Shown here one piece after another: positions 1 to 7,079 of a DNA stretch of 64,000 nt. Position 1 is the stretch's first letter; the number at the start of each line of letters is the position of its first letter. Source of the stretch: Lampropedia puyangensis (lineage in GTDB: Bacteria; Pseudomonadota; Gammaproteobacteria; Burkholderiales; Burkholderiaceae_C); the NCBI RefSeq assembly GCF_004833285.1, contig NZ_STFG01000001.1, positions 496,001-560,000 on the forward strand, read 5' to 3'. The position numbers and the translations under genes are program-made. The notes beneath the pieces are model-generated. The model did no database searches, was not told the DNA's origin, and was given only the letters and a program-made list of their open reading frames with translations.

Positions 1-269
1 GGAACAAAGGCTTGGGAGGTATAAGCATGGCGCTCTAGCACTTGCAGAGGCAAGTTCCAGGGCAGTGCCTGAGCATGAAAAAGGCTCATGCCAATGCGGC
101 CTTCAGCACGCAATTGAGGTTGTGCGAGATCATGATAACGCTGACATGTACCTCCATTGATGGGGAAACTGCAGTGGCCTTTGCATTCAATGACCTGACC
201 GAATGGCGCAAAGCTTTCAGCTGTGAGTGGTTGCACCGTAAGCCAGTGTGTGGTGGGTAGTGCAGGCAT
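1..269 (-). CDS. allA: Ureidoglycolate lyase, partial (3' end beyond left edge)
   Basis: Translating the minus strand from the ATG at 269-267 gives about 89 residues with no stop before the edge. They contain a segment FAPFGQVIE, then FPINGGTCQRYHDLA, then ERHAYTSQAF, which match the conserved N-terminal half of ureidoglycolate lyase (ureidoglycolate to glyoxylate plus urea, last step of allantoin breakdown). The ATG overlaps the TAA stop of the upstream ABC ATPase by one base, so translation is probably coupled and allA is the last visible gene of the GntR-headed transporter operon. A plus-strand frame over the same bases is a shadow. The C-terminal half and catalytic residues cannot be checked. 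Confidence 0.85.
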   Translation of the reverse strand, partial: MPALPTTHWLTVQPLTAESFAPFGQVIECKGHCSFPINGGTCQRYHDLAQPQLRAEGRIGMSLFHAQALPWNLPLQVLERHAYTSQAFV

Positions 270-1006
270 TATTGAACCGATCCTAGGAAAGCGGCCAATT
301 CAGGGGTTTTGGGGGCGCGAAACAGCTCTTTGGCGTTGCCGTTTTCATGGATACGACCTTGGTGCATGAATATCAGACGACTGCCCACATCACGGGCGAA
401 GCGCATTTCATGGGTCACCATGATGAGGGTCATGCCTTCGGCTGCGAGGTTTTGAACCACGGCCAGAACTTCATTAACCAACTCAGGATCAAGCGCAGAG
501 GTGATCTCGTCACAGAGCAATACACTGGGTTGCATGGACAAGGCTCTGGCGATGGCAACGCGTTGCTGCTGGCCGCCGCTGAGCTGATCGGGGTAAGCAT
601 CAAATTTGTCACCCATGCCGACCTTGTGGAGCATCTCACGCGCCAGTTCTAAAGCTTCTCGCTTGCTGGTTTTTTTTACCACCGTTGGCGCTAGGGCGAC
701 GTTTTGGCCCGCACTGAGATGAGGAAATAGATTGAATTGCTGAAAGACCATCCCCACTTTCAGGCGTAGCGCGCGCAGTTGTTGGGGCATGGCAGCATCG
801 GGCTTGAGGACAGCACCATCGACAACAATCTGCCCTTCATTGATGGCTTCAAGGCCATTGATGGTGCGCAGCAAGGTGCTTTTGCCTGAGCCGCTGCGAC
901 CGATCATGGAGACGACTTCTCCGCGTTCAACGAGCAGGTCAATTCCTTTGAGAACATGGTTGTCACCATAGTATTTGTGTAGGTCACAGACATCAACGAG
1001 CGGCAT
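269..1006 (-). CDS. Polar amino-acid-type ABC transporter ATP-binding protein
   Basis: A 245-residue ATPase of the GlnQ/HisP family that would energise the two permeases encoded just upstream. Walker A is GRSGSGKST (residues 36-44), the signature LSGGQ is near 142-146 and Walker B LLCDE near 163-167, followed by ITSALDPE where the family usually has PTSALDPE. I chose the ATG at 1006 because GGAG lies about 10 bases upstream; a frame nine codons longer exists but lacks family similarity. It overlaps the preceding permease by 14 bases and its stop overlaps the allA start, so it is mid-operon. The substrate is not visible in the sequence; the allA context suggests a ureide or related nitrogen compound. 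Confidence 0.93.
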   Translation of the reverse strand: MPLVDVCDLHKYYGDNHVLKGIDLLVERGEVVSMIGRSGSGKSTLLRTINGLEAINEGQIVVDGAVLKPDAAMPQQLRALRLKVGMVFQQFNLFPHLSAGQNVALAPTVVKKTSKREALELAREMLHKVGMGDKFDAYPDQLSGGQQQRVAIARALSMQPSVLLCDEITSALDPELVNEVLAVVQNLAAEGMTLIMVTHEMRFARDVGSRLIFMHQGRIHENGNAKELFRAPKTPELAAFLGSVQ

Positions 1007-1646
1007 AGAGTTTCTTCTCCAGATGTTTGGCATAAAGCGAGAGTGGGTAGCACAGTAAGAAGTACCCGATGGCTACGAGGCCGTAGATGAGAAAGGGTTG
1101 GAATGTGGCGTTTGCAAGCATTGAGCCAATTTTGGTGAGCTCACTGAAACCGATGATGGACGCCACAGAGGTGCCTTTGACGATCTGTACAGAAAAGCCC
1201 ACGGTAGGAGCAATAGAGAGGCGAAATGCCTGTGGCAGAACGACATGGCGCATTTGCTGAAAATATCCCATAGCCAGACTGGAAGAGGCTTCCCATTGGC
1301 CTTTGGGAATGGCCTGCACGCAGCCGCGCCATACTTCTGCCAAATAGGCGCTGGTGTAAAAAGTCAGGCCCAGTGCGGCTGCAATCCAAGGTGAAATATC
1401 CACCCCCAACATGGGCAGTCCAAAAAAAATCAAAAACAACTGCATTAACAGCGGTGTGTTCTGGAACAGTTCAATCCAGTAGGAAGCCAGCCGTTGAAGG
1501 AAGAGGTTTTTACCTACTCGCGCGAAAAGGATGATCAGCCCAGCGATGCCGCCTAACACGAACGCCATTAGGGAAAGGCGCAATGTTGACCAGAAGCCTT
1601 GCCCTAGGGCCGAAAACAAGGCAGGCCAGTTCATATCTGCAATCAT
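993..1646 (-). CDS. Amino-acid-type ABC transporter permease (HisM-like)
   Basis: A 217-residue inner-membrane permease of the His/Glu/Gln/Arg family. It has several hydrophobic segments and the cytoplasmic EAA loop with the pattern AIPKGQWEASSSLAMG near residues 110-125, where the ATPase docks. Its start overlaps the stop of the upstream permease gene by four bases (ATGA), and its 3' end overlaps the ATPase gene, so the three are co-translated. Together with the second permease it would form a heterodimeric channel for a small polar solute delivered by the binding protein at 2482-3282. Confidence 0.93.
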   Translation of the reverse strand: MIADMNWPALFSALGQGFWSTLRLSLMAFVLGGIAGLIILFARVGKNLFLQRLASYWIELFQNTPLLMQLFLIFFGLPMLGVDISPWIAAALGLTFYTSAYLAEVWRGCVQAIPKGQWEASSSLAMGYFQQMRHVVLPQAFRLSIAPTVGFSVQIVKGTSVASIIGFSELTKIGSMLANATFQPFLIYGLVAIGYFLLCYPLSLYAKHLEKKLYAAR

Positions 1647-2386
1647 GCGCGCACTCCTTGTGTGGGGGCTGCTTTAGGGGTAGGACGGTTGATGATCCAA
1701 CGATTGCCAATCCACAGTAGGAGCTGGCGCAGCATGAGGGCCAACGCAAAGTACATCAGCGTGACGATGAGGTAGGTTTCCAACGCGCGAAAATTACGCG
1801 ATTGAATGAAGTTGGCCGCGAACGTGAGGTCTTCTGCTGCGATTTGCGACACCACGGCAGAACCGAGCATGACGATGATGATTTGGCTAGTCAATGCGGG
1901 CCAGACTTTTTGCAAAGCCGGGCGCAGTACGACATGTCTGAATGTGGCAAACCGGCTCATGGCTAAGGCGGCGGCGGCCTCAAGCTGACCACGCGGTGTT
2001 TCTTTGATGCCAGCACGCACGATTTCGCTGATGTAGGCCCCCAAGTTGATAACCATAGTCAATACGCTGGCTTGCCATTCGTCGATTTGCACACCCAAAG
2101 ACGGGAGACCGAAAAAAATAAACAGCAATTGAACCAAGAAGGGGGTATTGCGTATTAACTCAATGTAGACGCCAAAGAACCAGCTCAATGGTGCAATTCG
2201 CCAGGCTCTGCATACACCGCCGAGAATGCCAATGGTGCCTCCGGCGAGTGCGCCAATGGCGGTCAACGCCAACGTCACCGCCGCGCCTTGAAGCAAGGTG
2301 CCGCTGTAATCAAAGACGGCCAGAAAATCAAACTGGTAGGCCATGATGAAGTCCGAAAGAAGTGCGTCTGCAGTGAAAGGTGGCAT
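1643..2386 (-). CDS. Amino-acid-type ABC transporter permease (HisQ-like)
   Basis: Second permease of the same importer, 247 residues from the first ATG or 233 from an internal ATG at 2344 (begins MAYQFDFLAVF), which fits the family's usual N-terminus better; neither has a strong Shine-Dalgarno. Hydrophobic segments alternate with the EAA loop ETPRGQLEAAAALAMS around residues 155-170. It is separated from the binding-protein gene by about 95 bases and overlaps the next permease by four. Family assignment is firm; the substrate is not. Confidence 0.92.
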   Translation of the reverse strand: MPPFTADALLSDFIMAYQFDFLAVFDYSGTLLQGAAVTLALTAIGALAGGTIGILGGVCRAWRIAPLSWFFGVYIELIRNTPFLVQLLFIFFGLPSLGVQIDEWQASVLTMVINLGAYISEIVRAGIKETPRGQLEAAAALAMSRFATFRHVVLRPALQKVWPALTSQIIIVMLGSAVVSQIAAEDLTFAANFIQSRNFRALETYLIVTLMYFALALMLRQLLLWIGNRWIINRPTPKAAPTQGVRA

Positions 2387-2481
2387 ACCGTCACTAAACA
2401 GACGCTGGTGAATACCTCAACGCATGTGCGCGATGTGTTGAGGCGCAAGCGCTATTGATGTATGCATCTGCCAGCAACGCA

Positions 2482-3282
2482 TTACAGCGTTGCTGGCAAC
2501 TCCAATTGCATCCACTTGACCGACATGGCATTGAGGCGGCCATCGGATTTGGCTTTAGTGATGATCTCGTTGAGTTTGTCTGCCAGTGCCGTTTCGCCTT
2601 TGGCTACACCGATAAAGCAAGGGGTGTCCTCCACGGCAAACTTCAGGTCAAAGTCGCGCTGTTTGCTTTTTTCGCGCACGGCGTTGGCCACGATGTTGCC
2701 CAGAGTTACCAGCTGTACTTGACCACTGAGGTAAGAGGTGGCGGTGGAGTTGTTGTCCTCGTAGCGGCGAATCGTGGCGTCTTTCGGGGCCAATTCTGTC
2801 AGTGCTAAATCTTCTGTGGAGCCGCGTGTTACGCCAATGGTTTTACCAGCTAGGTCGACTGGGCCAGTAATGGCCATGTTGGCCGGGCCATAGACGCTTT
2901 TCGGGAATGGCGCATAGGCTTGGGTGAAGTCAATGACTTTCTCGCGCTCAGCATTTTTGCCGAGTGACGAGATCACGATGTCGACTTTGCTGGTGGTCAG
3001 GTATGGAATACGGTTGGTGCTGGTTACGGGAACCAATTCGACCTTAACGCCCAACTCTTGCGCTACCAGGTTGGCCATGTCAATGTCATAGCCTTGGAGC
3101 TTCAGATCGGTGCCCATGGAGCCAAAAGGAGGAAAGTCTTGTGGAATGGCTACGCGCAGAACGCCAGCTTTTTGCACATTGGCCAAGACATCGGCCTGCG
3201 CGCCGGTGACTGCAATGGCAGCCGCGCACGCGACTAGGCTGTGTACAACAAGACGGCGAGAAAAGGTATTGGTGTAAGGCAT
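2482..3282 (-). CDS. Periplasmic solute-binding protein of the ABC importer (SBP_bac_3)
   Basis: A 266-residue precursor. The N-terminus has a charged stretch (FSRR), a hydrophobic core and a likely cleavage after TGAQA near residue 28. The mature part starts LANVQKAGVLRVAIPQDFPPF and contains LQGYDIDMANLVAQELG and VDIVISSLGKNAEREKVIDFT, typical of cluster-3 amino-acid binding proteins. The ATG at 3282 is preceded by AGGAG at good spacing; the frame continues upstream but that part has no signal-peptide logic. It lies 50 bases after the GntR regulator gene and leads the transporter genes, so one transcript probably covers all. Confidence 0.92.
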   Translation of the reverse strand: MPYTNTFSRRLVVHSLVACAAAIAVTGAQADVLANVQKAGVLRVAIPQDFPPFGSMGTDLKLQGYDIDMANLVAQELGVKVELVPVTSTNRIPYLTTSKVDIVISSLGKNAEREKVIDFTQAYAPFPKSVYGPANMAITGPVDLAGKTIGVTRGSTEDLALTELAPKDATIRRYEDNNSTATSYLSGQVQLVTLGNIVANAVREKSKQRDFDLKFAVEDTPCFIGVAKGETALADKLNEIITKAKSDGRLNAMSVKWMQLELPATL

Positions 3283-3332
3283 GAAAAACTCCTGTGGTAG
3301 GCGAACGGTGAAAGGTGAAAGGCAAACGTGAA

Positions 3333-4058
3333 TCAAATGGGGGTGAGAAGCCAGGGCACATCGTTAGTGCAGGACGGCTGGTTCACATGGCTTCGGGTGG
3401 CCGCTGAGAGCAAGTGGTCGCGCATGCAAGTGGCTGCGCTGCGCTCGTCTTTTGCCGCAATGGCATGAATGATTTGTGCATGCTCTTGCATGGGCGCTTG
3501 CAGGGTTTCCATCTCGATATAGGGTTGCTGCAGGCTGTAGAGGATGGCTGCTTCAAGGTGAGTAAACAGCGTATGCAGAGCAGGATTGCCTGACTGTTGC
3601 GCCAGCAGCAGGTGAAAGCGCAAATCGAATTGGGTTGCTTTTTGTAGATCGCATTGGCTCAAAGCGTGGGCGTATTCTTGCTGTACTTTTTCCAGTTCAG
3701 CGACGGTGTCTGGCGTGCTGTGACGAGCTGCCAGCGCTGCCCAAGCAGGCTCTACCACCAAGCGCAGTTCCATCAAATGGGCATTACTCAGGTGTAGCGT
3801 TTGACTTGGTAGCGCAAATGCTCGACCGAGGCTGGGGGCGGCTTCGTTTAGGGCATGTACCCGTGTGCCTTTGCCTGGCAACATTTGTACCAATCCGAGC
3901 GTCTCCAGCATAGAGAGGGCTTCACGCAGTGAGGCGCGGCTGATGTCCAGCTCGTCCGCCAGTGAGCGTTGCGGTGGCAGAAATTCACCCGCGGCGTACT
4001 CGCCACGCATGATGCGTTGCTGCAAAGTGAATGCGGCGGTATTGGCAAGTCGGGTCAT
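3333..4058 (-). CDS. GntR-family transcriptional regulator (FadR subfamily, FCD domain)
   Basis: A 241-residue regulator with an N-terminal winged helix (YAAGEFLPPQRSLADELDIS then RASLREALSMLETLGLV, residues about 18-62) and an all-helical FCD ligand domain from about 85 to 225, with His and Asp/Glu positions typical of metal-assisted ligand binding. I chose the ATG at 4058 because homology begins there. A perfect 8-bp inverted repeat lies 28-45 bases upstream, so it probably controls its own operon. By context it would respond to a purine-degradation or amino-acid-like ligand and control uptake plus allA; that is inference. Confidence 0.88.
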   Translation of the reverse strand: MTRLANTAAFTLQQRIMRGEYAAGEFLPPQRSLADELDISRASLREALSMLETLGLVQMLPGKGTRVHALNEAAPSLGRAFALPSQTLHLSNAHLMELRLVVEPAWAALAARHSTPDTVAELEKVQQEYAHALSQCDLQKATQFDLRFHLLLAQQSGNPALHTLFTHLEAAILYSLQQPYIEMETLQAPMQEHAQIIHAIAAKDERSAATCMRDHLLSAATRSHVNQPSCTNDVPWLLTPI

Positions 4059-4085
4059 AGGTGGTGCATGGCTTTTGTGTTCTGT

Positions 4086-4103
4086 GGTCTGACTGGTCAG
4101 ACC
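4086..4103 (-). promoter_or_regulatory. Inverted repeat, probable GntR operator
   Basis: GGTCTGAC-TG-GTCAGACC: two perfect 8-bp half-sites separated by two bases, centred about 36 bases upstream of the GntR start codon. FadR-subfamily operators are typically short palindromes with a TGGT...ACCA-like core, and TGGTCAGACC fits this. Position and symmetry support autoregulation of the transporter/allA operon. No clear -10/-35 pair is visible around it. Confidence 0.6.
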
Positions 4104-4365
4104 GCGTAAACACTTCAAAGCATGGACCGTGCCAATTTTGAATAAAGTGTCAGTACAGAAGGAATTTGCAGCCCTTGTCATGTGGGTGCGTGCAAGCTAG
4201 AGGAGTGGGTTTCCAGCGCTTTCCTCTAGTTTTTAGCAGTGTACGCACAAGCTGGTGCAAGGCTTGGCGTTGATAGAGAGGGGCGTGATGGTGCGCGCCT
4301 GGGAACATTTGGTGCACGTTGCATGGGCTTGTGCATTGCGCACACCAAAATGGCCCATGCTGAAA
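4104..4365. other. Intergenic region with nested inverted repeat
   Basis: Non-coding stretch between the GntR gene and the end of the cbiM-like gene. It contains GCATGGGC (4321-4328) pairing with GCCCATGC (4353-4360), enclosing an inner GTGC/GCAC stem. It is rich in GGTGCA-like words. It lies just beyond the cbiM terminator, so it could be an extra 3' structure of the cobalt operon or an unrelated element. No open frame here resembles a known protein. Confidence 0.35.
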
Positions 4366-4398
4366 AATAGCAAAATGACAGGCACACGAAGTGCCTGT
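4366..4398 (-). terminator. Rho-independent terminator after the cobalt operon
   Basis: On the minus strand ACAGGCAC, a five-base loop, GTGCCTGT, then a T-rich tail (CATTTTGCTATTTTT). It starts about 42 bases after the stop of the CbiM-like gene and would end the cobW-cobN-chelatase-cbiM transcript. Confidence 0.75.
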
Positions 4399-4439
4399 TC
4401 AAGGTGCCAGACCTATTCCGCCATAGGTTCGGTTAGTGT

Positions 4440-5117
4440 TTATGCTGGCTGGTGCAGGCGGCTGTGCACCAAGAGGCTGCCACGCAGGTTGCTCCATGCT
4501 TTTGCACCAGCGAGTACTGCCAGGTCAATCAAGGGCTCCAGCACAATCACACTCATATATGCTGCGCCAAAGCTGGCAATACTTTGCAGGTTGTCCGCAC
4601 CCACACCATGGCCATACAAGGCCCAGAACCCGACCCACAGCACGATACCGCCTTGGTATGCGATGGAGAGCTTGAATGCCTGCATGTATCCAATATCGAC
4701 ATAGGCCGTGTGCGCAGGGATGATTTTTTGCGCCAATGCGGCGGTAGCAAACAATGGCAGCAGCAAGGTGGTGACATTCATGCCGTATTGCGGTAAATCA
4801 AATGGCGCAAAGAATACACCTTGAATCAGCAAACCCGTGGCTAGACCAATGGCTGCAGGCGCTGTGCCAAACAGCAGGAGCAGCGTGGTGCCCAGAATGA
4901 GGTGCACCTCTGACACCCCTACCGGGTGGTGTGGAAAGATCTCAAAGAAGCAGAAGACCAGTGCACTGGCGATGGCTGTTCGCAACAGCACAGCCAGAAT
5001 GCCATCGCTGCGTAATGCGCGCAGCGTCAGCCATGCGGTGTAGCCCAGTGCCGCGCTGGCTGTCGCGTAGCTGAGCAAGATTTTGGAACCATCCACCATG
5101 CCGGGTTCGATATGCAT
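4440..5117 (-). CDS. cbiM: CbiM-type cobalt transporter membrane component
   Basis: A 225-residue polytopic protein starting MHIEPGMVDG. The Met-His start with a histidine at position 2 is the metal-binding hallmark of CbiM/NikM energy-coupling-factor transporters. It also carries PHHPVGVSEVHLILGTTLLL near residues 62-81, a conserved CbiM loop, and about six membrane segments. AAGGAG precedes the ATG. It is the last gene of the cobalamin-riboswitch operon, 60 bases after the VWA gene, which supports cobalt as substrate. No CbiN, CbiQ or CbiO partner is in the window, so it either works alone or uses components encoded elsewhere. Confidence 0.85.
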   Translation of the reverse strand: MHIEPGMVDGSKILLSYATASAALGYTAWLTLRALRSDGILAVLLRTAIASALVFCFFEIFPHHPVGVSEVHLILGTTLLLLFGTAPAAIGLATGLLIQGVFFAPFDLPQYGMNVTTLLLPLFATAALAQKIIPAHTAYVDIGYMQAFKLSIAYQGGIVLWVGFWALYGHGVGADNLQSIASFGAAYMSVIVLEPLIDLAVLAGAKAWSNLRGSLLVHSRLHQPA

Positions 5118-5177
5118 GAGAAAACTCCTTCAGAGTTGGTTGAGGAAAGTAAATCAGGTGTTGCGTGGGGGCGTGCT

Positions 5178-5909
5178 TTATCTGTTTTTCAATGTTGTAT
5201 GGATGTGCACTGAATCGTCGCTACTTGGCGGAGCGAGTTGATCCAGGTGGAGGTAGCTGCATTGCCAGCGTTGTGCCAACTGTGTCATGCGCGCTAACGG
5301 GATGCGGTTGCGCTCACAGTCCACTAAGGTCGTGTGTGCTGTATGGGTGGGGCGTTCCGGCAAATGTGCAACGCGGCCGTCGCTCAGCAGCCAAAGTGTG
5401 CGCTGGGCAGGGGCGTAACGGTGGGCGTTACGCAGGAGTTCATCGGCTTGCGTTACGGCTTGCGCCAAAGGGCTGTGGCCACCGCCACCAATAGGTGCCA
5501 GCCAAGCGTCATTCCAAGCCGGGGGGCGCTGTGGTGGCAGCTGCAGTTGCACGCCTTGGCCGCCAAAACAGAACAACGCCGCGTGGGCGCGCGCTTGGTA
5601 CGCCTCAGCCAACAAAGCCAGCAGCAGGCCTTTGGCGTGTGCCAAAGCCCCGGTTTGCCGCATGGATGCCGAACAATCGAGCACGATGCAGTGCAACGCG
5701 GTTTCGTGCGCCAGCGCAGGTTTGCGCTGTAAATGGTGCAAGCGCAATGGTTCAGCACCGCGTTGGCGCAGTGTCTGAGGCCAATCCCAACTGCCCATAG
5801 CGCTCGTGTTGAGGGTGGGAACGTTTGGGGTGCTGAGCCCTCCTGCCGCAACCGCACTGGCTGCGCGTATGCGGCACTTGGTGCTGTTGAGTGGGGCAGA
5901 AGGGCTCAT
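5178..5909 (-). CDS. chlD: VWA-domain chelatase subunit (C-terminal half of ChlD/BchD type)
   Basis: A 243-residue frame with a von Willebrand A domain resembling the C-terminal domain of the ChlD/BchD subunit. The MIDAS motif D-x-S-x-S is DCSAS (residues 78-82), followed by GGGGHSPL (141-148) and LSDGR (175-179). The first 60 residues are linker-like. Its ATG overlaps the stop of the AAA gene (ATGA), without a good Shine-Dalgarno. The frame is also entered by a -1 shift at TTTAAAAAAC just upstream, which would fuse it to the AAA-plus-proline-rich-linker protein and give a standard ChlD of about 622 residues. Role: with the AAA subunit it would drive CobN-dependent cobalt insertion. Confidence 0.85.
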   Translation of the reverse strand: MSPSAPLNSTKCRIRAASAVAAGGLSTPNVPTLNTSAMGSWDWPQTLRQRGAEPLRLHHLQRKPALAHETALHCIVLDCSASMRQTGALAHAKGLLLALLAEAYQARAHAALFCFGGQGVQLQLPPQRPPAWNDAWLAPIGGGGHSPLAQAVTQADELLRNAHRYAPAQRTLWLLSDGRVAHLPERPTHTAHTTLVDCERNRIPLARMTQLAQRWQCSYLHLDQLAPPSSDDSVHIHTTLKNR

Positions 5910-5921
5910 ACGTTTTTTAAA
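5835..5921 (-). promoter_or_regulatory. Candidate programmed -1 ribosomal frameshift signal
   Basis: Reading the minus strand in the AAA frame, CCT TTA AAA AAC GTA TGA contains two overlapping slippery heptamers in register: T TTA AAA (5921-5915) and A AAA AAC (5918-5912). A stem of 13 pairs follows: GAGCCCTTCTGCC (5907-5895) with GGCAGGAGGGCTC (5847-5835), perfect apart from one G-U pair, with a 47-base loop that can fold further. The gap from slippery site to stem is 4 or 7 bases. A -1 slip enters the VWA frame directly (next codons CGT ATG AGC). All elements are seen in sequence; their function is inferred. Confidence 0.72.
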
Positions 5922-7045
5922 GGCTCGCGCGGGGCAGCACTGGTTAACAACGGCGCATGAGAGGGAATACGTTGCAAACGCACGGGTTCAGGCGCCATGG
6001 CTCCCCAATCCGGTGGCGCGGTAGCGCCGAGTGCATCGGGATTTGGGGCTTGCTGCTCAGAGGCGGTCTGGCCAGCATGGGCTGTGCTCGTGGTGTGGCT
6101 GGGTTGTCGTTGTGGTGGTGCAGGTGGCGTGGTCGCTGCCTGTGCAGTGGACGATTGGGCTGGCTGTGTATTGGCATGGCCATGACTGCGGTGGGCCAGC
6201 ACCAGCGTCTTGACTTGGGCAACATGGGTAGTGGTGGTTTCGCTATCGCCTTGCCAGAGCGCGGCAGCCCGGGCGGCGCGCAGCCATACCATATCTGCGC
6301 GTAAACCGTTGACGGCCGCATCAATACAGCCTTGGCTCACCGCGGTGTGTACCGCATCGTTCCAGCCACCATCGGGCTGTGTGCTCCATTGATCCAAGCC
6401 AGTTCGCGCTGCGTGCAGGCGTTCTGCGAGCGCGGCATTGGCGTTTGCGTATTGCAGGCGGAATGCATGCGGATTGGCGTCAAATGCCAGCCGGGTTTTG
6501 ACGATGTGTTGGCGTAAGTGAGGCTCGGTCACATTGCCCAGTTGAACGTTCAAGCCCAAACGGTCTAGCAGCTGGGGGCGCAATTGACCTTCCTCAGGAT
6601 TCATGGTGCCAATCAACACGAACCGCGCAGGGTGGCTGTGTGAGATTCCATCGCGCTCGACCGTGTGAACGCCACTGGCAGCGGCATCGAGCAGTACATC
6701 GACAATGGCGTCAGGCAGCAGGTTGATCTCATCGACATACAGCACGCCACCATGGGCTTTGGCCAGCAGGCCGGGGGCAAATTCAACCGCGTGGCCCTGT
6801 ATGGCGCTGTTCAAATCTAAACTGCCTGCAACATGTTCCAAACTCGCACCCAAAGGCAGCGTTACAAAAGGCGAATGAGGCGCGAGCAGTTCGGACAATG
6901 CGCGAGCAGCGGTGCTTTTGGCGGTGCCTGACGGACCTTCAATCAACACGCCTCCAATAGCAGGGTCTATGGCCGCAAGCACTAAGGCGAGCTGCATGTC
7001 GGGTTGGCCTTTGATGGCGCTGAAAGGAAATAGGGCTTGTTCCAT
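5906..7045 (-). CDS. chlI: AAA+ chelatase subunit (ChlI/BchI-like) with ChlD-type linker
   Basis: A 379-residue ATPase. Walker A is GPSGTAKS (37-44), Walker B VLYVDE (101-106), and GTMNPEEGQLRPQLLDRLGL (about 148-167) is the sensor region typical of Mg/Co-chelatase AAA subunits. The last 80 or so residues are rich in Pro, Thr, Ala and Gln, like the linker that joins AAA and VWA domains in ChlD; a plain ChlI has no such tail. It lies 34 bases after cobN, and CobN systems need AAA and VWA partners. The zero-frame product would act as the small subunit and a frameshifted product as the medium subunit. Confidence 0.88.
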   Translation of the reverse strand: MEQALFPFSAIKGQPDMQLALVLAAIDPAIGGVLIEGPSGTAKSTAARALSELLAPHSPFVTLPLGASLEHVAGSLDLNSAIQGHAVEFAPGLLAKAHGGVLYVDEINLLPDAIVDVLLDAAASGVHTVERDGISHSHPARFVLIGTMNPEEGQLRPQLLDRLGLNVQLGNVTEPHLRQHIVKTRLAFDANPHAFRLQYANANAALAERLHAARTGLDQWSTQPDGGWNDAVHTAVSQGCIDAAVNGLRADMVWLRAARAAALWQGDSETTTTHVAQVKTLVLAHRSHGHANTQPAQSSTAQAATTPPAPPQRQPSHTTSTAHAGQTASEQQAPNPDALGATAPPDWGAMAPEPVRLQRIPSHAPLLTSAAPREPLKNV

Positions 7046-7079
7046 AAAGTGACTGCGGTCTGTTAATGGGGGGCAGGTT

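Noticed and set aside
42-260. A 72-codon plus-strand frame at the left edge
   Set aside because: The opposite strand encodes allA with clear motifs, and the plus frame starts with TTG.
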